From: Umbilicaria muhlenbergii
Lineage: Eukaryota; Ascomycota; Lecanoromycetes; Umbilicariales; Umbilicariaceae
Direction: 5' to 3'
DNA length: 64,000 bases
NCBI GenBank assembly: GCA_000611775.1
Contig: KK106984.1
Location: 1,766,364-1,830,363, forward strand
The notes under the pieces are model-generated. The model made no database searches and was not told where the DNA came from. It saw nothing but the letters and a program-made list of their open reading frames with translations. Positions 1 through 10,655 of this stretch are shown piece after piece. Within the stretch, counting starts at the first letter, position 1, and each line of letters starts with the position of its first letter. The translations under genes and the position numbers were made by a program.

Positions 1-1
1 T

Positions 2-532
2 ATTGCTGCCCGGCGCATCCGTGATTTACCTTCAGAATCACCCACACAAAAACGGCTTCAAAGTGCTATCTACCAGCAAGCATCCAATTTTCTCCACCTA
101 CACATGCTCCCTCTAAAGACCCTCCCCAAGGTCCTCAAACATGCTTCCCCTCATGGCCTAGTTTCCAATGGGTATCTCACGCCCAATGGTAATATCTCAA
201 CTAATGGACGACCGCATAGCGCACTCGCAGCAATCCGTTACAACGACATCGACGCCGCATCGCAAGCGAGCAGTAGTAGCGCAGTGTCCGCGCTTGAAGC
301 GGAAGAGAAGTCTCTACAGGAACGACTGATTGTGCTCGAAGAACAACAATTTCTCCTCAACGGGATGATTGCAGATGCCAACAAGCGGAGGAAGTTCGAC
401 GAGGTCAGCAGCTTGGCGCAGAATGTGGAGGAGCTTAGTAAGGAGATCGATCAGGTGCAGGGACAGTTGGGGCAGTTGGATTTCGCGGGCGCTTATGGTG
501 GGCCGATGGTAGAGACACCACCGGCGAGGTAA
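2..532 (+). CDS. Pep7/Vac1-like FYVE endosomal protein, C-terminal part
   Basis: This is the 3' end of a gene that begins left of the window; the frame is open from the first bases to the stop at 532. The visible 176 residues end in a helical segment (EQQFLLNGMIADANKRRKFD, then VEELSKEIDQVQGQLGQL) that resembles the C-terminal Rab-binding domain of the rabenosyn/Pep7 (Vac1, Vps19) family. In that family FYVE zinc fingers lie upstream and bind PI3P on endosomes, and the protein tethers Golgi-derived vesicles through the Rab GTPase Vps21 and Vps45. The FYVE fingers would be outside the window. The NGYLTPNGNISTNGRPHS stretch looks like a disordered linker. The family call rests on recalled similarity of the tail alone. 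Confidence 0.7.
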   Translation: MAARRIRDLPSESPTQKRLQSAIYQQASNFLHLHMLPLKTLPKVLKHASPHGLVSNGYLTPNGNISTNGRPHSALAAIRYNDIDAASQASSSSAVSALEAEEKSLQERLIVLEEQQFLLNGMIADANKRRKFDEVSSLAQNVEELSKEIDQVQGQLGQLDFAGAYGGPMVETPPAR

Positions 533-964
533 CGGAAGAATCTCGCAGGGTTTCTGGTGGATGACGGCGTTTGCACGGGATGGGTTGGCGCTGGTGGGCA
601 TGGTTACCGTGGTGTTGGCCGTGGGCATGTGCAGGAGTGCATTGTTTTGCGTGGGCTACGTGTGGTATGCCGATATGATTTCGATGATCAACGAATATAC
701 CCTCATGTGAATTAAAAGATAAGACATAGCATCACAGAATTTGGTCCCTCCACCCATTGCCAGATCGCTCGTCTCCACATACCTCGAGTGCAAGCCCACT
801 TTGAGCGGTCGTCGAACATGTACTCGTGGAAGCCGAACAGCCCACCCACAATGCCAATTCCAAGCAAGCCAAAAACCTTACAACCCCCGCATCCCACATC
901 CGCACGCCTCCCCCCCACGGAAATCGAACAGTCCAACCCCCCTTTCCCCGCGAGTCCTTCTCAA
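533..964. other. Intergenic, tail-to-tail
   Basis: Convergent 3' regions of the Pep7-like gene and the next minus-strand gene. The stretch from about 840 to 964 is C-rich on the plus strand. I see no further gene. An alternative 3' exon of the neighbouring minus-strand gene could lie here, because its modelled C-terminus is low-complexity. Confidence 0.5.
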
Positions 965-1798
965 TCAACCACCCCCCTGTACCGCCTCCAAGCCCCCTTC
1001 ACCCTCCCCATCACTCCCCCACTCCCCCTCGATCAACATGCCCACTACATCCGCCCCCCCCAGCAACCCGCCCGCAACCTCCCTCCCCCCATCAAAAATA
1101 CTAAACACCGCCTCCCCCACCCCCTTCTCCCGCATATAATCCATCAGCGCACTCACCGCCGCCCCCAACACCCCGTACGTCTGCTGGTGGTTGTTCGTGT
1201 TCCACGTCATGAGGGTCTGCTCGTTGTCGCCGTCCAGGACGTAGCCGCCGTTCGGGACGACGGCGTCCCCTAGGCGAGCGATTTGAGAGGTTATTAGAGC
1301 GGAGGCGCGGGTGAGGAGGGAGGTTATGGCGGGGGCGAAGGCGGAGGCGTGGGGGGAGAGGATTATGTAGGTGCGGGAGTTGGGGGCGCACCAGAGGATT
1401 GTGGCGGTGGATTTGCGGGGGTAGAGGGGGGGTGGGGGGGGGGCGGGAGTCGGGGAGAGGGGGGCGAGGAGGGCGCGTGGGTGGAAGAAACTGGGGTTGG
1501 GTTAGTTGGTGGGTTGGTTCTGCGGACGGGGGGAAGCTGGAATTTGGTTCTGTGGAGGGGGGAGCAAGGGGTTGATTCTGTAGACGGGGGAAGCGAGGGG
1601 TTGCGGCTGAGGGGGCTTGGGATATTGGGGACGATGGGGAGGAATTGGTGGCTGGACTTACGTTCCCGCTTTTGTTTGGGGAGCGTTGGCGCAGACTTGA
1701 GCTCTTGGATGGAGGAATGAAGGGTTGAGAGGGGTTGCTGAGGTGAGGATCGCGGTCTGGAATAGCAGCAACAGGTTGAAGAAGCGACAACCGGGCAT
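965..1798 (-). CDS. Predicted secreted protein of unknown function
   Basis: Model: exon 1 at 1662-1798 and exon 2 at 965-1490, giving 220 residues. The start is chosen because it gives a signal peptide (MPGCRFFNLLLLFQTAILTS). The donor GTAAGT is at 1661 and the acceptor CAG just above 1490; the phases agree (2+1). Downstream is a proline-rich linker, then a folded-looking part (SRTYIILSPHASAFAP, LGDAVVPNGGYVLDGDNEQT, NNHQQTYGVLGAAVSALMDY). I recall similar uncharacterised secreted proteins in other ascomycetes but know no function. The acceptor is one of several CAGs, and the glycine-rich C-terminus may be replaced by a further 3' exon. Confidence 0.55.
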
Positions 1799-3400
1799 TA
1801 TGACCTAGGTCTCTCCGGTCGAAAGAAATAGACTTCGTGAATAGAAAAGTGGTATGTAGGGATGACGAGAGTAACGAAAAGCATGATTTTCAAGATTGAT
1901 GGTCTTATTATCAGATGGAAGAGAAGCGCACACATGATATGGCCAGCAGAATCGCTAGTCGGCAATCGCGAGTGTTTCATTCAAGAACACCCTCCATATT
2001 GCTGAATGACACAGGCATTCCTTCCGTTCTCGCTCTACGCCCGTCTTCAGTGACAACGGAGCAATATCCGTCAAATCAAATTCTTTGCCTTGTTGTTGAG
2101 GTCTCACAGCACCGGACCTTATGCGAGACATACGGCGGAAGCTGAGGTCGGACCCCGTAAGGCTGGGGTTGGGGCTGGGGCGATGCATTGACGTCGAGCT
2201 CGCTTGGCGTTAGCGTGCTTCAGAGGCAAGCGCTAGGTGCTGTGTCGTCTCGTCTTTTATAACTTCATCCTGACTTCATGCTCTCCTCTCCAAGGGGGAT
2301 TGATCTCGTCTCGCGTCTTTCATGCTTGAGACTGTTGCCGGCATGACATAACATCCTTCCAGCCTGAAAGCCGCCTGAATGCCTCCTGCAATGCAAAGTA
2401 AGATTGTCAAGGCTGATGTATTGGTCTCGATCCGGCAACGTACTCCCTTGTCAGCCTGTTCTCTGACTACTAACGTTGCACTTGGCTTCACTGGAGAGAA
2501 ACTGTTGTTATTCCCATACCCAGATTCCAATGCCATGAAAGGATATCCACGAGCTGTGGATACGATTGGAACACTTGCACGTGCGTGGAGCTCTAAGATC
2601 TGGTCTGGCAACGGCTTACTTGCAGGCCTCTTCCGTGGCGATGTACAGCATGTTTGTCCAAGCATGCTAAGACGGCAAAGTACTGAGAAAGCCTCTGCAG
2701 GATCAATGCTCACTCACGCGGCCATGGTTGCTACTTTGTTCCTGGCTCTGATGGCTGTTCTTTCGCAAACCACTTCCCTGACTGCTGGTGTAACAGCTTT
2801 TCCTGTCATTGCCCGGTCTACCATGCGGCTCCAACTTAGGTTTGGTTGAGGGACGCCAAAGTAGGTCGTGGCGTACTGTCAGGTCCCAATGGGGTAAGAC
2901 TTTCCTCATCCTCTTCTTCCTGACTATGGGCGTCGCAGCCCTCGCTTCTCGAGATCTATAGCTGCTTAGACTGTCATGCTGCTTCAGTATTTATGGGAGA
3001 ATAGAGGCATTAGTGTGGTACTTTCACTTCTGCCGTCATGCCTGTGAGGCCGCGGCCCTACACTGTGATATGCATGACGTCGAGAATCCTCCAATGTTCA
3101 ACTTTTGTGACTTGAACCTACCCACCTTCTTGCTTGTGTCTTTTCATCTATCGTGGCTTAGTGATCTGATCGGCTGTATCTTTGTCTTACATTTCGTATA
3201 CCCGAAGCGGGCCCTCTGTTGTTTTCCCACGTCATCCCTCCATACATTTACCGGATACGGAAGTATCCATTGTCGACCACCTTCCATTTTCACCGTGAGG
3301 ACAACCTCTCACTTCTTCCACCGCTCTCGATCTTTAATCTATATCCTTATAGCCACCCACCCACGCTCCTTTAGCCCCACTACCAATAGAATCCTCAACA
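1799..3400. other. Intergenic region between divergent genes
   Basis: About 1.6 kb between two divergently transcribed genes. Open frames occur on both strands near 2276-2849, but neither has recognisable domains, a convincing start context or the neighbours' codon pattern. The last 100-150 bases before 3400 are pyrimidine-rich, as in many fungal promoters and 5' UTRs. Confidence 0.5.
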
Positions 3401-4515
3401 ATGCGTATACCACTCGCCATCGCAGCAGCCATCGCCCTCTCATTCCAACTCCAAGTCACAGCCCACTCAGTCAAAGCAATACGCGGCCTCGACAACGTCT
3501 ACAAGCACCATGGCTACGTCGACCACCACCTCCGCCGCAGCGCCGATGCCATCATCAACCACGGTCTCTACCACGGCCGCAACGTCGTTCCATTTCCGAC
3601 CTCATTAACAGCCTCTTCCCCTTCCTCTACATCCAGCACCACCGCATCCACCGAACCCCAAGGCTGGGACAACCAAACCCAAGCAGCATGCATCACTGCC
3701 CTCAGCGCCTACGTCAATACAACGAATCCTTCCGGTATGGCTGCATGCTACAACATCCCCTACTTCAACAACGCAACCGGTGCTTTCGAGGCCGACCTTA
3801 GGCTCTACCGCGTCTCGGAGCCCAGTGGCGAATGGGCCGGTTTCACGGAGCAGGCGGTTAGTATCGGGTTATCATTCCCCGGCGCAGCTGTCGCGGCGAG
3901 TAGTATGCCTGCGAAAAGGAACTCGGCGCTCTCATCCTGGTCGCAGCCGGGCCTGAAGGATGGGGTTAGAGGGCGAGATGTGCCCCCGCCGCTAATGCTG
4001 CAGGTCCTTGACTTTGTGGGGATGGTCAATGCGGAGTTGATGGCGGGGATAAAGGACGAGTATGCTATACCCCCCCCTGCCCGCAACTTTCGATCGGCTT
4101 GACTGGCCAATTGACACTCTACAACAGCCAAGAATACCAATCCCTCCTCCTCCCCCACATCGCCCTCTCCGCCCTCTCGTCCCGCACCTCCACCCCCCTC
4201 ACAACCACGCTCTCTCTCCTCCCCCCCGGCGCCGCCTTCGTCCACGGCGTCTTCGCCCACCCGCCACCGTCGACAGCCCCCTCTTTGCCAGCAACAGCAT
4301 CAGCATCAGCATCCGCAACCGCGGCTTCGGCCACCCCGTTCGTGCTGCCGGGGACTCGGCTCGGTGGGTTTCCCGTCGGGCTCGTCGTTACGGGGGCGTG
4401 GGCGGGGCTGCTGGTGGGGTCGGTGGGGTATGGGACGTGGGGACGGGTGAGGTTCAGGGAGCAGTATCGCAGGAGGGTGAGGAGGGGGAATATGGGGGTT
4501 GTGAAGACGATTTAG
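3401..4515 (+). CDS. Secreted/membrane-anchored protein, apparent frameshift in a C-tract
   Basis: The start at 3401 gives a signal peptide (MRIPLAIAAAIALSFQLQVT) followed by an N-glycosylation-rich extracellular part with few cysteines. The first frame runs to about 4102. From about 4070 the coding pattern continues in another frame (QLSIGLTGQLTLYNSQEYQ ... LGGFPVGLVVTGAWAGLLVG) to a stop at 4515, ending in one hydrophobic segment and a basic tail (RVRFREQYRRRVRR). The switch falls on a run of eight C residues at 4070-4077 and no plausible intron bridges it. A sequencing or assembly error, or a true one-base indel, is therefore more likely than two genes. I do not recognise a named family; the layout suggests a single-pass surface protein. 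Confidence 0.6.
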
Positions 4516-5081
4516 GGGAATGGGTGTGTGAGGGGAGGGGTTGTGGTGGTGGTGGTGGTGTGTTGTGTGTATGGGAGGGAGGGGGGATGTTGGGTGTGGG
4601 TGTTACTTCTGTCGGGCGGGGTTTTGCACGCATTTGTGGTGGCTTGTCTGCGGATGGTGGCACGGGCACGAGTGGGGTCTTTTTTAAGGGTTGGCGCAGA
4701 GGAAGAGGAAGAGGGTTCAGGGAAAGAAGAGAGTTTGTTGTGGAAATAGTAGGGAAGTACCATTCATATCGAGTGCTAACAAGTCGTGTCGTCATGATCC
4801 AAACCCTTCGTACATCTCTTCGAGCCCTCGTTCGTGAATTCGTAAATTATCACCATCATCATCCCAATGAAACCCGAACCCTAGTAAAATCCCATACGAA
4901 CGAGATCCAAACCCCAAACCAAGAACATCCTACTCCCAAGCCTTCTCCCTTTCCATCTTCCCTTGACCTTCCCATCTTCCCTTGACCGTTCCTTCCATCT
5001 CTTCCCTCCACCCTCCTTTTCCCCATAGTTCCCCTCCCATCCCCCCTCCCCTCCCTCTTACACACCCCTTCTCCAACCCAC
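4516..5081. other. Intergenic, tail-to-tail, low complexity
   Basis: Convergent 3' region. The plus strand is G-rich (GTGGTGGTG and GGGAGGGAGGG runs, about 4520-4620) and then C/T-rich near 4920-5070. No gene seen. Confidence 0.5.
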
Positions 5082-6157
5082 CTAATCACTACTGTCACTC
5101 GAACTACTGCCATCAATCCCCCGACTCCGACTCCGACTCCCATGCCGATGATGCCGATGTTTCCGATGATGTCCACTCCCTCCCGAACTAGGCGGGTAGA
5201 GTCCCCCCACGGCCGCCGACCCGCCACCACCGTACGCACTCCCGTACGCACTCCCGTACGCGAGGTCGGAGCTGCCACTGCTGTGGTGGGATTTTTTCTC
5301 CTTCTTTTTCCTGTAGAGAGAAGAGAGGGGTCAGCGGGTAGATGGTGAGCCGAGGAAATGGGAAGGGGAACGGAGGAGAGGGGAGGGGAGGGGAGGAAGA
5401 GACGAAAGAGAGGGAGAATCCGGTAACAGGGAAGAAGTGGCTCAAAGAGCCCAACTGGCTATCTATCAAGAAAAAAAAAAAGATCTCCAAACCCAGACGT
5501 CAAACTCACTTCTGATGCCGCCCCTCCAACGCATTCGCCCCCACCGCCCCCGCTATCATCCCCCCAATCGTCGCCAACGCCCCCCCTCCAACCTCATGGC
5601 CCAGAAACCCGCCCCCCGCCGCCCCGACCAGCGTCGCGCCGAGGCCCCTCTCCCCCTCTTGTCCGGGACCACCGGGACCGCCGGGCCCACTAGTGCCGGC
5701 GGGGCCACCGGACGCGTTGAACGCTCCACGCTCGTGCGGTGGAGGCGGGTAGGCTGGGTCGGCGTAGGCGCCGGGGCCCGTGGGGGGAGGGCCGGTGTAG
5801 GGCGTTAGTTGCGAGGAGGGCGGGTAGGGTTGTTGGGGGGGGTAGTATTGGCCTTGGGCTTGGGGGGGTGGAGTGGAGTATTGGCCCTGTTTTACGGGTT
5901 GTTAGTTTCGTGGATGGAGAAGGTGGAATGGTGGAGGGGGGAATGGGTTGGAAGGAGAGGGGACGCACTTGTTGCGGCGGGTAGGCGCCGTATTGGTCGC
6001 CGTATTGCTGCTGTGGCGGGCCGTAGTTGTAGCCTTGCTGGGGGGGAGGAGCGCCGTAGGCGGGGTCGCTGGGGGGACCAGAGGAGTGGTGGTGGTGGTG
6101 GGGGGCGTAGGGTTGGTTTGGGGGTGGGTAGCCCGGGTTGTAGTATGGGTCGGACAT
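5082..6157 (-). CDS. Glycine-zipper, proline-rich (YPPPQ) protein
   Basis: Three exons: 5969-6157, 5510-5886 and 5082-5310. Introns have GTGCGT/CAG and GTGAGT/CAG ends and all phases agree; the product is 264 residues. The N-terminal 120 residues are rich in Pro, Gln, Tyr and Gly (NPGYPPPNQPYAPHHHHH, YGPPQQQYGDQYG). Residues about 145-185 form a glycine-zipper hairpin (GLGATLVGAAGGGFLGHEVG ... ATIGGMIAGAVGANALEG), which resembles the 17-kDa-antigen/glycine-zipper-2TM type. The tail is lysine-, serine- and arginine-rich (KKKEKKSHHSSGSS, GSRSRSRG). Such proteins are common in ascomycetes and have no settled function; association with membranes through the zipper is an inference. The structure looks intact. 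Confidence 0.8.
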
Positions 6158-6864
6158 TTTGAGGGTTGAGAGTTGATGAGGGTGCTAGGAGGTGGGAAGT
6201 GAGAAGTGTGAGGTGGAGAGATGGGTGAGCCGGATGGGTTGAGGTTGCTGACAGATGGTGTTAGGCGAGGATCCTTTCGAGGATGATGGTGGGGGCGGGG
6301 TTGGGCAGATAGCTATGTGCGTGCTGAGGAGAATGGGCGATAGAGCTGTCGTGTCAGCGATAGTAGAGGTATGCGATATAATGATCTCGGGTCTCGCTTT
6401 GTGAAAAAGAGAGAGCAGGGGATCGTGCTGGAGGTTTATATGGAGATGTTACGTCGTGGTCCTCGTGCTGGCGGCCTGGGGCTGAGCCGCTTGATGCAGC
6501 TGATACGGTGCTGCGGCTCGGCGCTTACGACTTGATCCTTCGCCAGCCACCTAGTCACATCAACGGTACTTCATCGATTGCGCGATTCGTAAAGGAGTGA
6601 TGAACAGCTCTCACTGGGCTAGGAGTTTGCATGCGGCAAATGACTTGATATTCTACACGAAAATGATTTGCTCCTGCGCAGCGGCTGGAGGTAGTAATGG
6701 GGTATCAAATGATACAGACTGAAGATATGCAAAGCCCGTACCATATCACAGCGACCCGTCGAGGCACCCAGCTGAAAGTCACCGGGCATATTTTCAAGCC
6801 CTATTACACCCCAGCACCTCCGGAAGTTAGACCTTGGTAAGTGAATAAACAGAAAGCTCCTCCT
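6158..6864. other. Promoter region of glycine-zipper gene and 3' flank of sirtuin
   Basis: About 700 bases between the start of the minus-strand glycine-zipper gene and the 3' end of the minus-strand sirtuin gene. I see no coding signal. It should hold the promoter of the former. Confidence 0.5.
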
Positions 6865-8570
6865 TCAAGCCCGCTTCCTCTTTCTCGCCGTTGTTGTCGT
6901 ACCCATCGGCGTGTCTCTCCCTATTGACATTGGAGCCAAGATGCTCGTCATGGGACTGGACATGACGATGCAGTCTTCACCGTACGAAAGCTCATCTTCC
7001 TCGGAATCCGGGATTTCGTGCCTATGGCCCACGTTGGCGTCTTCCCAGACTGCGATATCGGTCTTCCTTTGCTTGGAAGGCGTCGATGGCCAAGAGTTCT
7101 GATGAAGGCCAAAAAAAGGTCTCATTGAACTTTGATCCTCAGAGAGGGGTTTCCGACCGCTCGATGGAGGCGTGGGGAGTTGCTTGATGCGTTTCGACGG
7201 TGTCTCAGTGCTGGTAACACTCCCCTTTCGTTCCTTCGAGAGCGGCTTGATAACTTGTACTTCTACTTTCGGCGCTTCTTGATCGAAGGGAATATCAGCC
7301 GCTTGAACGTTTTCCTTGTCTTCATCTGCAGCGAAGTGCGGCTCCGTCTTCGAAGAGATTCGCTTCGGCTGCTTTTCGTTCAGACGTTTCGTTACCTGGA
7401 GCTGGAGCTGTCCTTGCTGTTGCCAGATGTCCGGCCGCCGTATCCTGAGATCTCTGACCCAGGCGTCGCAGTCCATGGCTACGTGGTAGTCAATAACGCC
7501 GTTCCAAACACTTTCCGGCGGCTTCGTCAGATTAACGAAGACAACTTTCCCCTTGCCACCAGCCCTTGCATGCACCGCTTTCGCAAATTCCTTCACCAGA
7601 ATCTTCAGCCCATGTACTCGGAGAGAAGTCCCTAAGATTAGCAGCACATCAGGCGCCAGCCCCAAATCATGGGTTGTGATCGTCGAAAGCAGGTCCGCTG
7701 ATGGATGCTCCTCGCCATAGAGCACAATGTTCGGCCGCAGTCTGCCTACGGCCGTTCCTCGCTTTCCTCGGTCTCTTCGATCAGAATCCGCGGTAAGACA
7801 CGACTGACATTCCGGAGCTTCCCCGCCAAGCAACATGTTCTCTCTCCCGTCGTCCCAGCTGCACGTCTTCTGACACAGGGTGCACCGCAAATCCTCAAGC
7901 TCCCCATGCAACTGCACAACCTCACACCCTCCATCTCGATCACTCCCTGGCATTATGGGTGCATTGGACCTAGGTTTCTCCAGTATCTTCTTTGTAAAGC
8001 GCGCTCGGTTGCCTTTCCCACGTAACATATTGCTACAAAGTCCTTCTCGAGCCTCCAGGCCGTCAATGTTCTGGGTATAGCACCTCACGAGCTTGCGGCT
8101 GTCTCGGAGGGTTCTGATGAACTTGTGGGTGGGTGATGTGGCTTTGACTTCTTCACGGATGTTCTTGCGGAGGGAGGCGATGAACTTGTAGAAGGTGGAC
8201 GTGCTGAGAGGATCTTTCCAGAGGGAGGAGTCGAAGAGGTCTTTCCCTTTGATATTTTGGTGAGGAAGAGAGAGATTTATTGGGCTTGACAAGGTAGTCT
8301 GGAAGGGTGGGGAGGATATTGGCGAGGCTGCGGAGTCATATTGCGATTGTATCAGAGAATAGAGGCCGTTCTCAGACCGAAAGTCCTGCGTCAATGGATC
8401 AGTTTGAATCTCCAGCTCGAAGACAGGGTTAGGAGACAACGAACAGGAATCCCGCAATTGGTCGAGATTCCAGCGCCTGTGATAACGACGACCTTCTTCG
8501 CCCCGGCGAGGGTATCAGCGATTTCTTGTAACTGCCTCCGCTGTCCGTCATGAACCTCAAGGATGGGCAT
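6865..8570 (-). CDS. Sir2-family NAD-dependent deacetylase, Hst3/Hst4-like
   Basis: Two exons, 8445-8570 and 6865-8385, with a 59-bp intron (GTTCGT...CAG), giving 548 residues. The first ATG in frame is used; codons further upstream are open but lack an ATG. Sirtuin motifs are in order: GAGISTNCGIP (32-42), DFRSENGLYS (43-52), TQNID (146-150), LHGELEDLRC with catalytic His202, zinc cysteines CTLC near 210-213 and ECQSC further on, and LGTSLRVHG. The long tail after about residue 350 is disordered and charged, with Ser-Pro sites. The short N-terminus and this motif set fit the Hst3/Hst4 class, which removes acetyl from histone H3 K56 after S phase; that role is inferred from the family. Confidence 0.88.
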
Positions 8571-9045
8571 CTTCAGCGCGACACCAGAGGGCAATTGCTT
8601 GGCGATCAACAGCGATAGCACGAATCGCAGTCCTTTGGAGGTGGGTCCAGTAATGACCTTCTGCCTAACATGAACTGAAAAGGCAGTGGCTATGTTGAGG
8701 TTGCATGGGGAGGTGAGCTTCTTGTACGTACTTATTGAACTTGTACCGGCGTGCCCGGGGTAACGCGAATCTTCGCGTACTGAAGACGCGCCGTCGATTG
8801 CACCACTATAGCCAGCCTTACGTTATCTTATCTTATCCATCTTCCTTGATCATCGTCATCCGTCGCTAACTTGCCATAAACACTTGCTCCTTTGGGCACA
8901 GCTCCCAGAACCTTGTGGGGGGTTCCCCTCTTTACAACTACATCCCGCCTCCCGCTTCTGTACTTCTTTCTTCCACCTTCCCCTCCTCCTTCCTCTCCCT
9001 CCTCTACTCCCTCGCCTCCATTCAATCCTCTCCTCCACCCCCACA
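8571..9045. promoter_or_regulatory. Divergent promoter, sirtuin and alpha/beta hydrolase
   Basis: 475 bp between two divergent start codons. The part next to the hydrolase (about 8937-9045) is a strong C/T tract on the plus strand, typical of fungal promoters and 5' leaders. No further gene seen. Individual regulator sites cannot be assigned. Confidence 0.5.
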
Positions 9046-10209
9046 ATGCCCTCCACCACCCCCCCCTCCACAGAAGGAATCCTCTACTACACCCTCCCGA
9101 CCTTCACCTTCCACTCCGGCGCCACCCTCGCCAACCTCACCATCGCCTACCGCTCCTTCGGCCACCCCACCTCCCCCCACAAAATCCTCATCCCCACCTG
9201 CTACGGCGGCCGCATCAACACCACCCTCACATTCACCTCCCCCGTCCCCAACCGTCCCGGCGGCGCCCTCGCCACCCACCACGTCATCGTCGCCGCCATG
9301 CTCGGCAACGGCGAATCCGCCTCCCCCTCCACCACCCCGTCCTTCCCCCCCCTCCTCGACTACCGCGACTGCGTCCGCGCGCACCACGCCCTCCTCACCC
9401 AACACCTCGGCATCTCCCACCTCGATGCCGTCATCGGCTTCTCCATGGGCGCTCAACAGGCCTATTACTGGGCCTGCATGTTCCCTGCTTTCGCAACGAA
9501 CATCATCCCCATCTGCGGCAGCGCCCGCACCAGCCCTCACAACTGGGCCTTTCTCGAAGGGCCCAAGGCCGCGCTGCTCAATAGTAGCGATTACGCCGAC
9601 GGGCAGTACAAAGACCGTGGCGTCAAGCCCCTGCGCGGCTTGCACGCGTTCGGGCGCGCGTATTGCGCGTGGGCGATGAGCGCGGCGTGGTTTCGGCAGA
9701 GGCTGTGGGGGGAAGTGGAGGGGGGGTTGGGGTTTGAGACGCTGGAGGGGTTTATGAGGGGCGCGTGGGAAGTGGGGTTCGAGGAGTGGGATCCGGAGGA
9801 TCTGTTGGTGCTGGCGCGCATGTGGCAGAGGGGGGATGTGGGCGGGTTGAGGGCGGATGGGGATTTGGGGAGGGCGTTGGCGGAGGTGCAGGCGAGGGTG
9901 TTGGTTATGCCGTGTAGGACGGATCAGTATTTCCCGTGAGTAGATACCTTTGTCTTGAGATTGGGGTAATGGGGTCGGGAGTTGGGGTGGTGAGGGGCTG
10001 ATGCTGATATTGGTGGTTTCTATAGGCCTGAAGATAGCGAGTTCGAGGCCGAGCATCTGCGGCACGGGAAGTTGGTTGTTATTGAGAGCGTTTGGGGACA
10101 TATTGCCGGGGGTGGGGCTAACGATGTGGATACGGCATTCATGGACGAACAAATAGCAGAGTTTTTGAAGGGAGGGGCTGCGGATACGACGCCGGATGTA
10201 AGAACGTAA
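9046..10209 (+). CDS. Alpha/beta hydrolase of the homoserine O-acetyltransferase (MetX-like) family
   Basis: Two exons, 9046-9935 and 10026-10209, giving 357 residues; the intron is 90 bp (GTGAGT...TAG) and the phases agree (2+1). An in-frame stretch upstream is open, but the ATG at 9046 starts the conserved part. Motifs: LANLTIAYRSFG near the N-terminus, the nucleophile elbow GFSMGAQQA with Ser133, the acid in MPCRTDQYFP near the end of exon 1, and the catalytic His in SVWGHIAGGG in exon 2. This is the MetX-like fold; true homoserine acetyltransferases are usually longer. Many fungal paralogues act on unknown acyl acceptors, so the substrate should not be assumed. Confidence 0.82.
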
Positions 10210-10655
10210 GACCTTTGACATAACAGGAGATATTTGAAGCTAGCATTTTATATAATCGTACTTAGTGGCGACACTCTCGAAGCTGCTAAGGAATGTCCTG
10301 CAGGCGGCGTCAGTATCATGCCAGAGGACTTTTTTCTCTCCAGCGACTCACCGCAGTTGCTCTTAAGCTCTGGCATGAGATTCCTCCATTTACTATGCAG
10401 ACCTCGGCTCTCAATAAAGCCCTCTAAGGGCCCAAGGAAGCGATCGAATGTGGGAAAGCGGTCTGCGGTACTGCCCACCGCCACGCACTCATCCAACGCA
10501 GGCTCCCAAGGACGGTATCGGTACCGGCGACACACGCTGCTTATATAGCTTCGTCTCGTCTGGTTGCTCGTCTGCAAGGTTCATCACCCTTAATCCTCCA
10601 GTCGATGTCTCAACTCCAAAGCGACACATCCGTCAAGATACCATCCCAACCGCCA
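10210..10655. other. Intergenic, tail-to-tail
   Basis: Convergent 3' flanks of the hydrolase and the fta1-like gene. No coding or RNA gene signal seen. Confidence 0.5.

Noticed and set aside
2276-2849. Overlapping open frames on both strands (145 and 156 codons)
   Set aside because: No domain, no signal peptide and no splice pattern; both probably chance frames in intergenic DNA.
8571-8621. N-terminal extension of the sirtuin
   Set aside because: The frame is open but has no ATG; the first ATG is at 8570, just ahead of the conserved fold.
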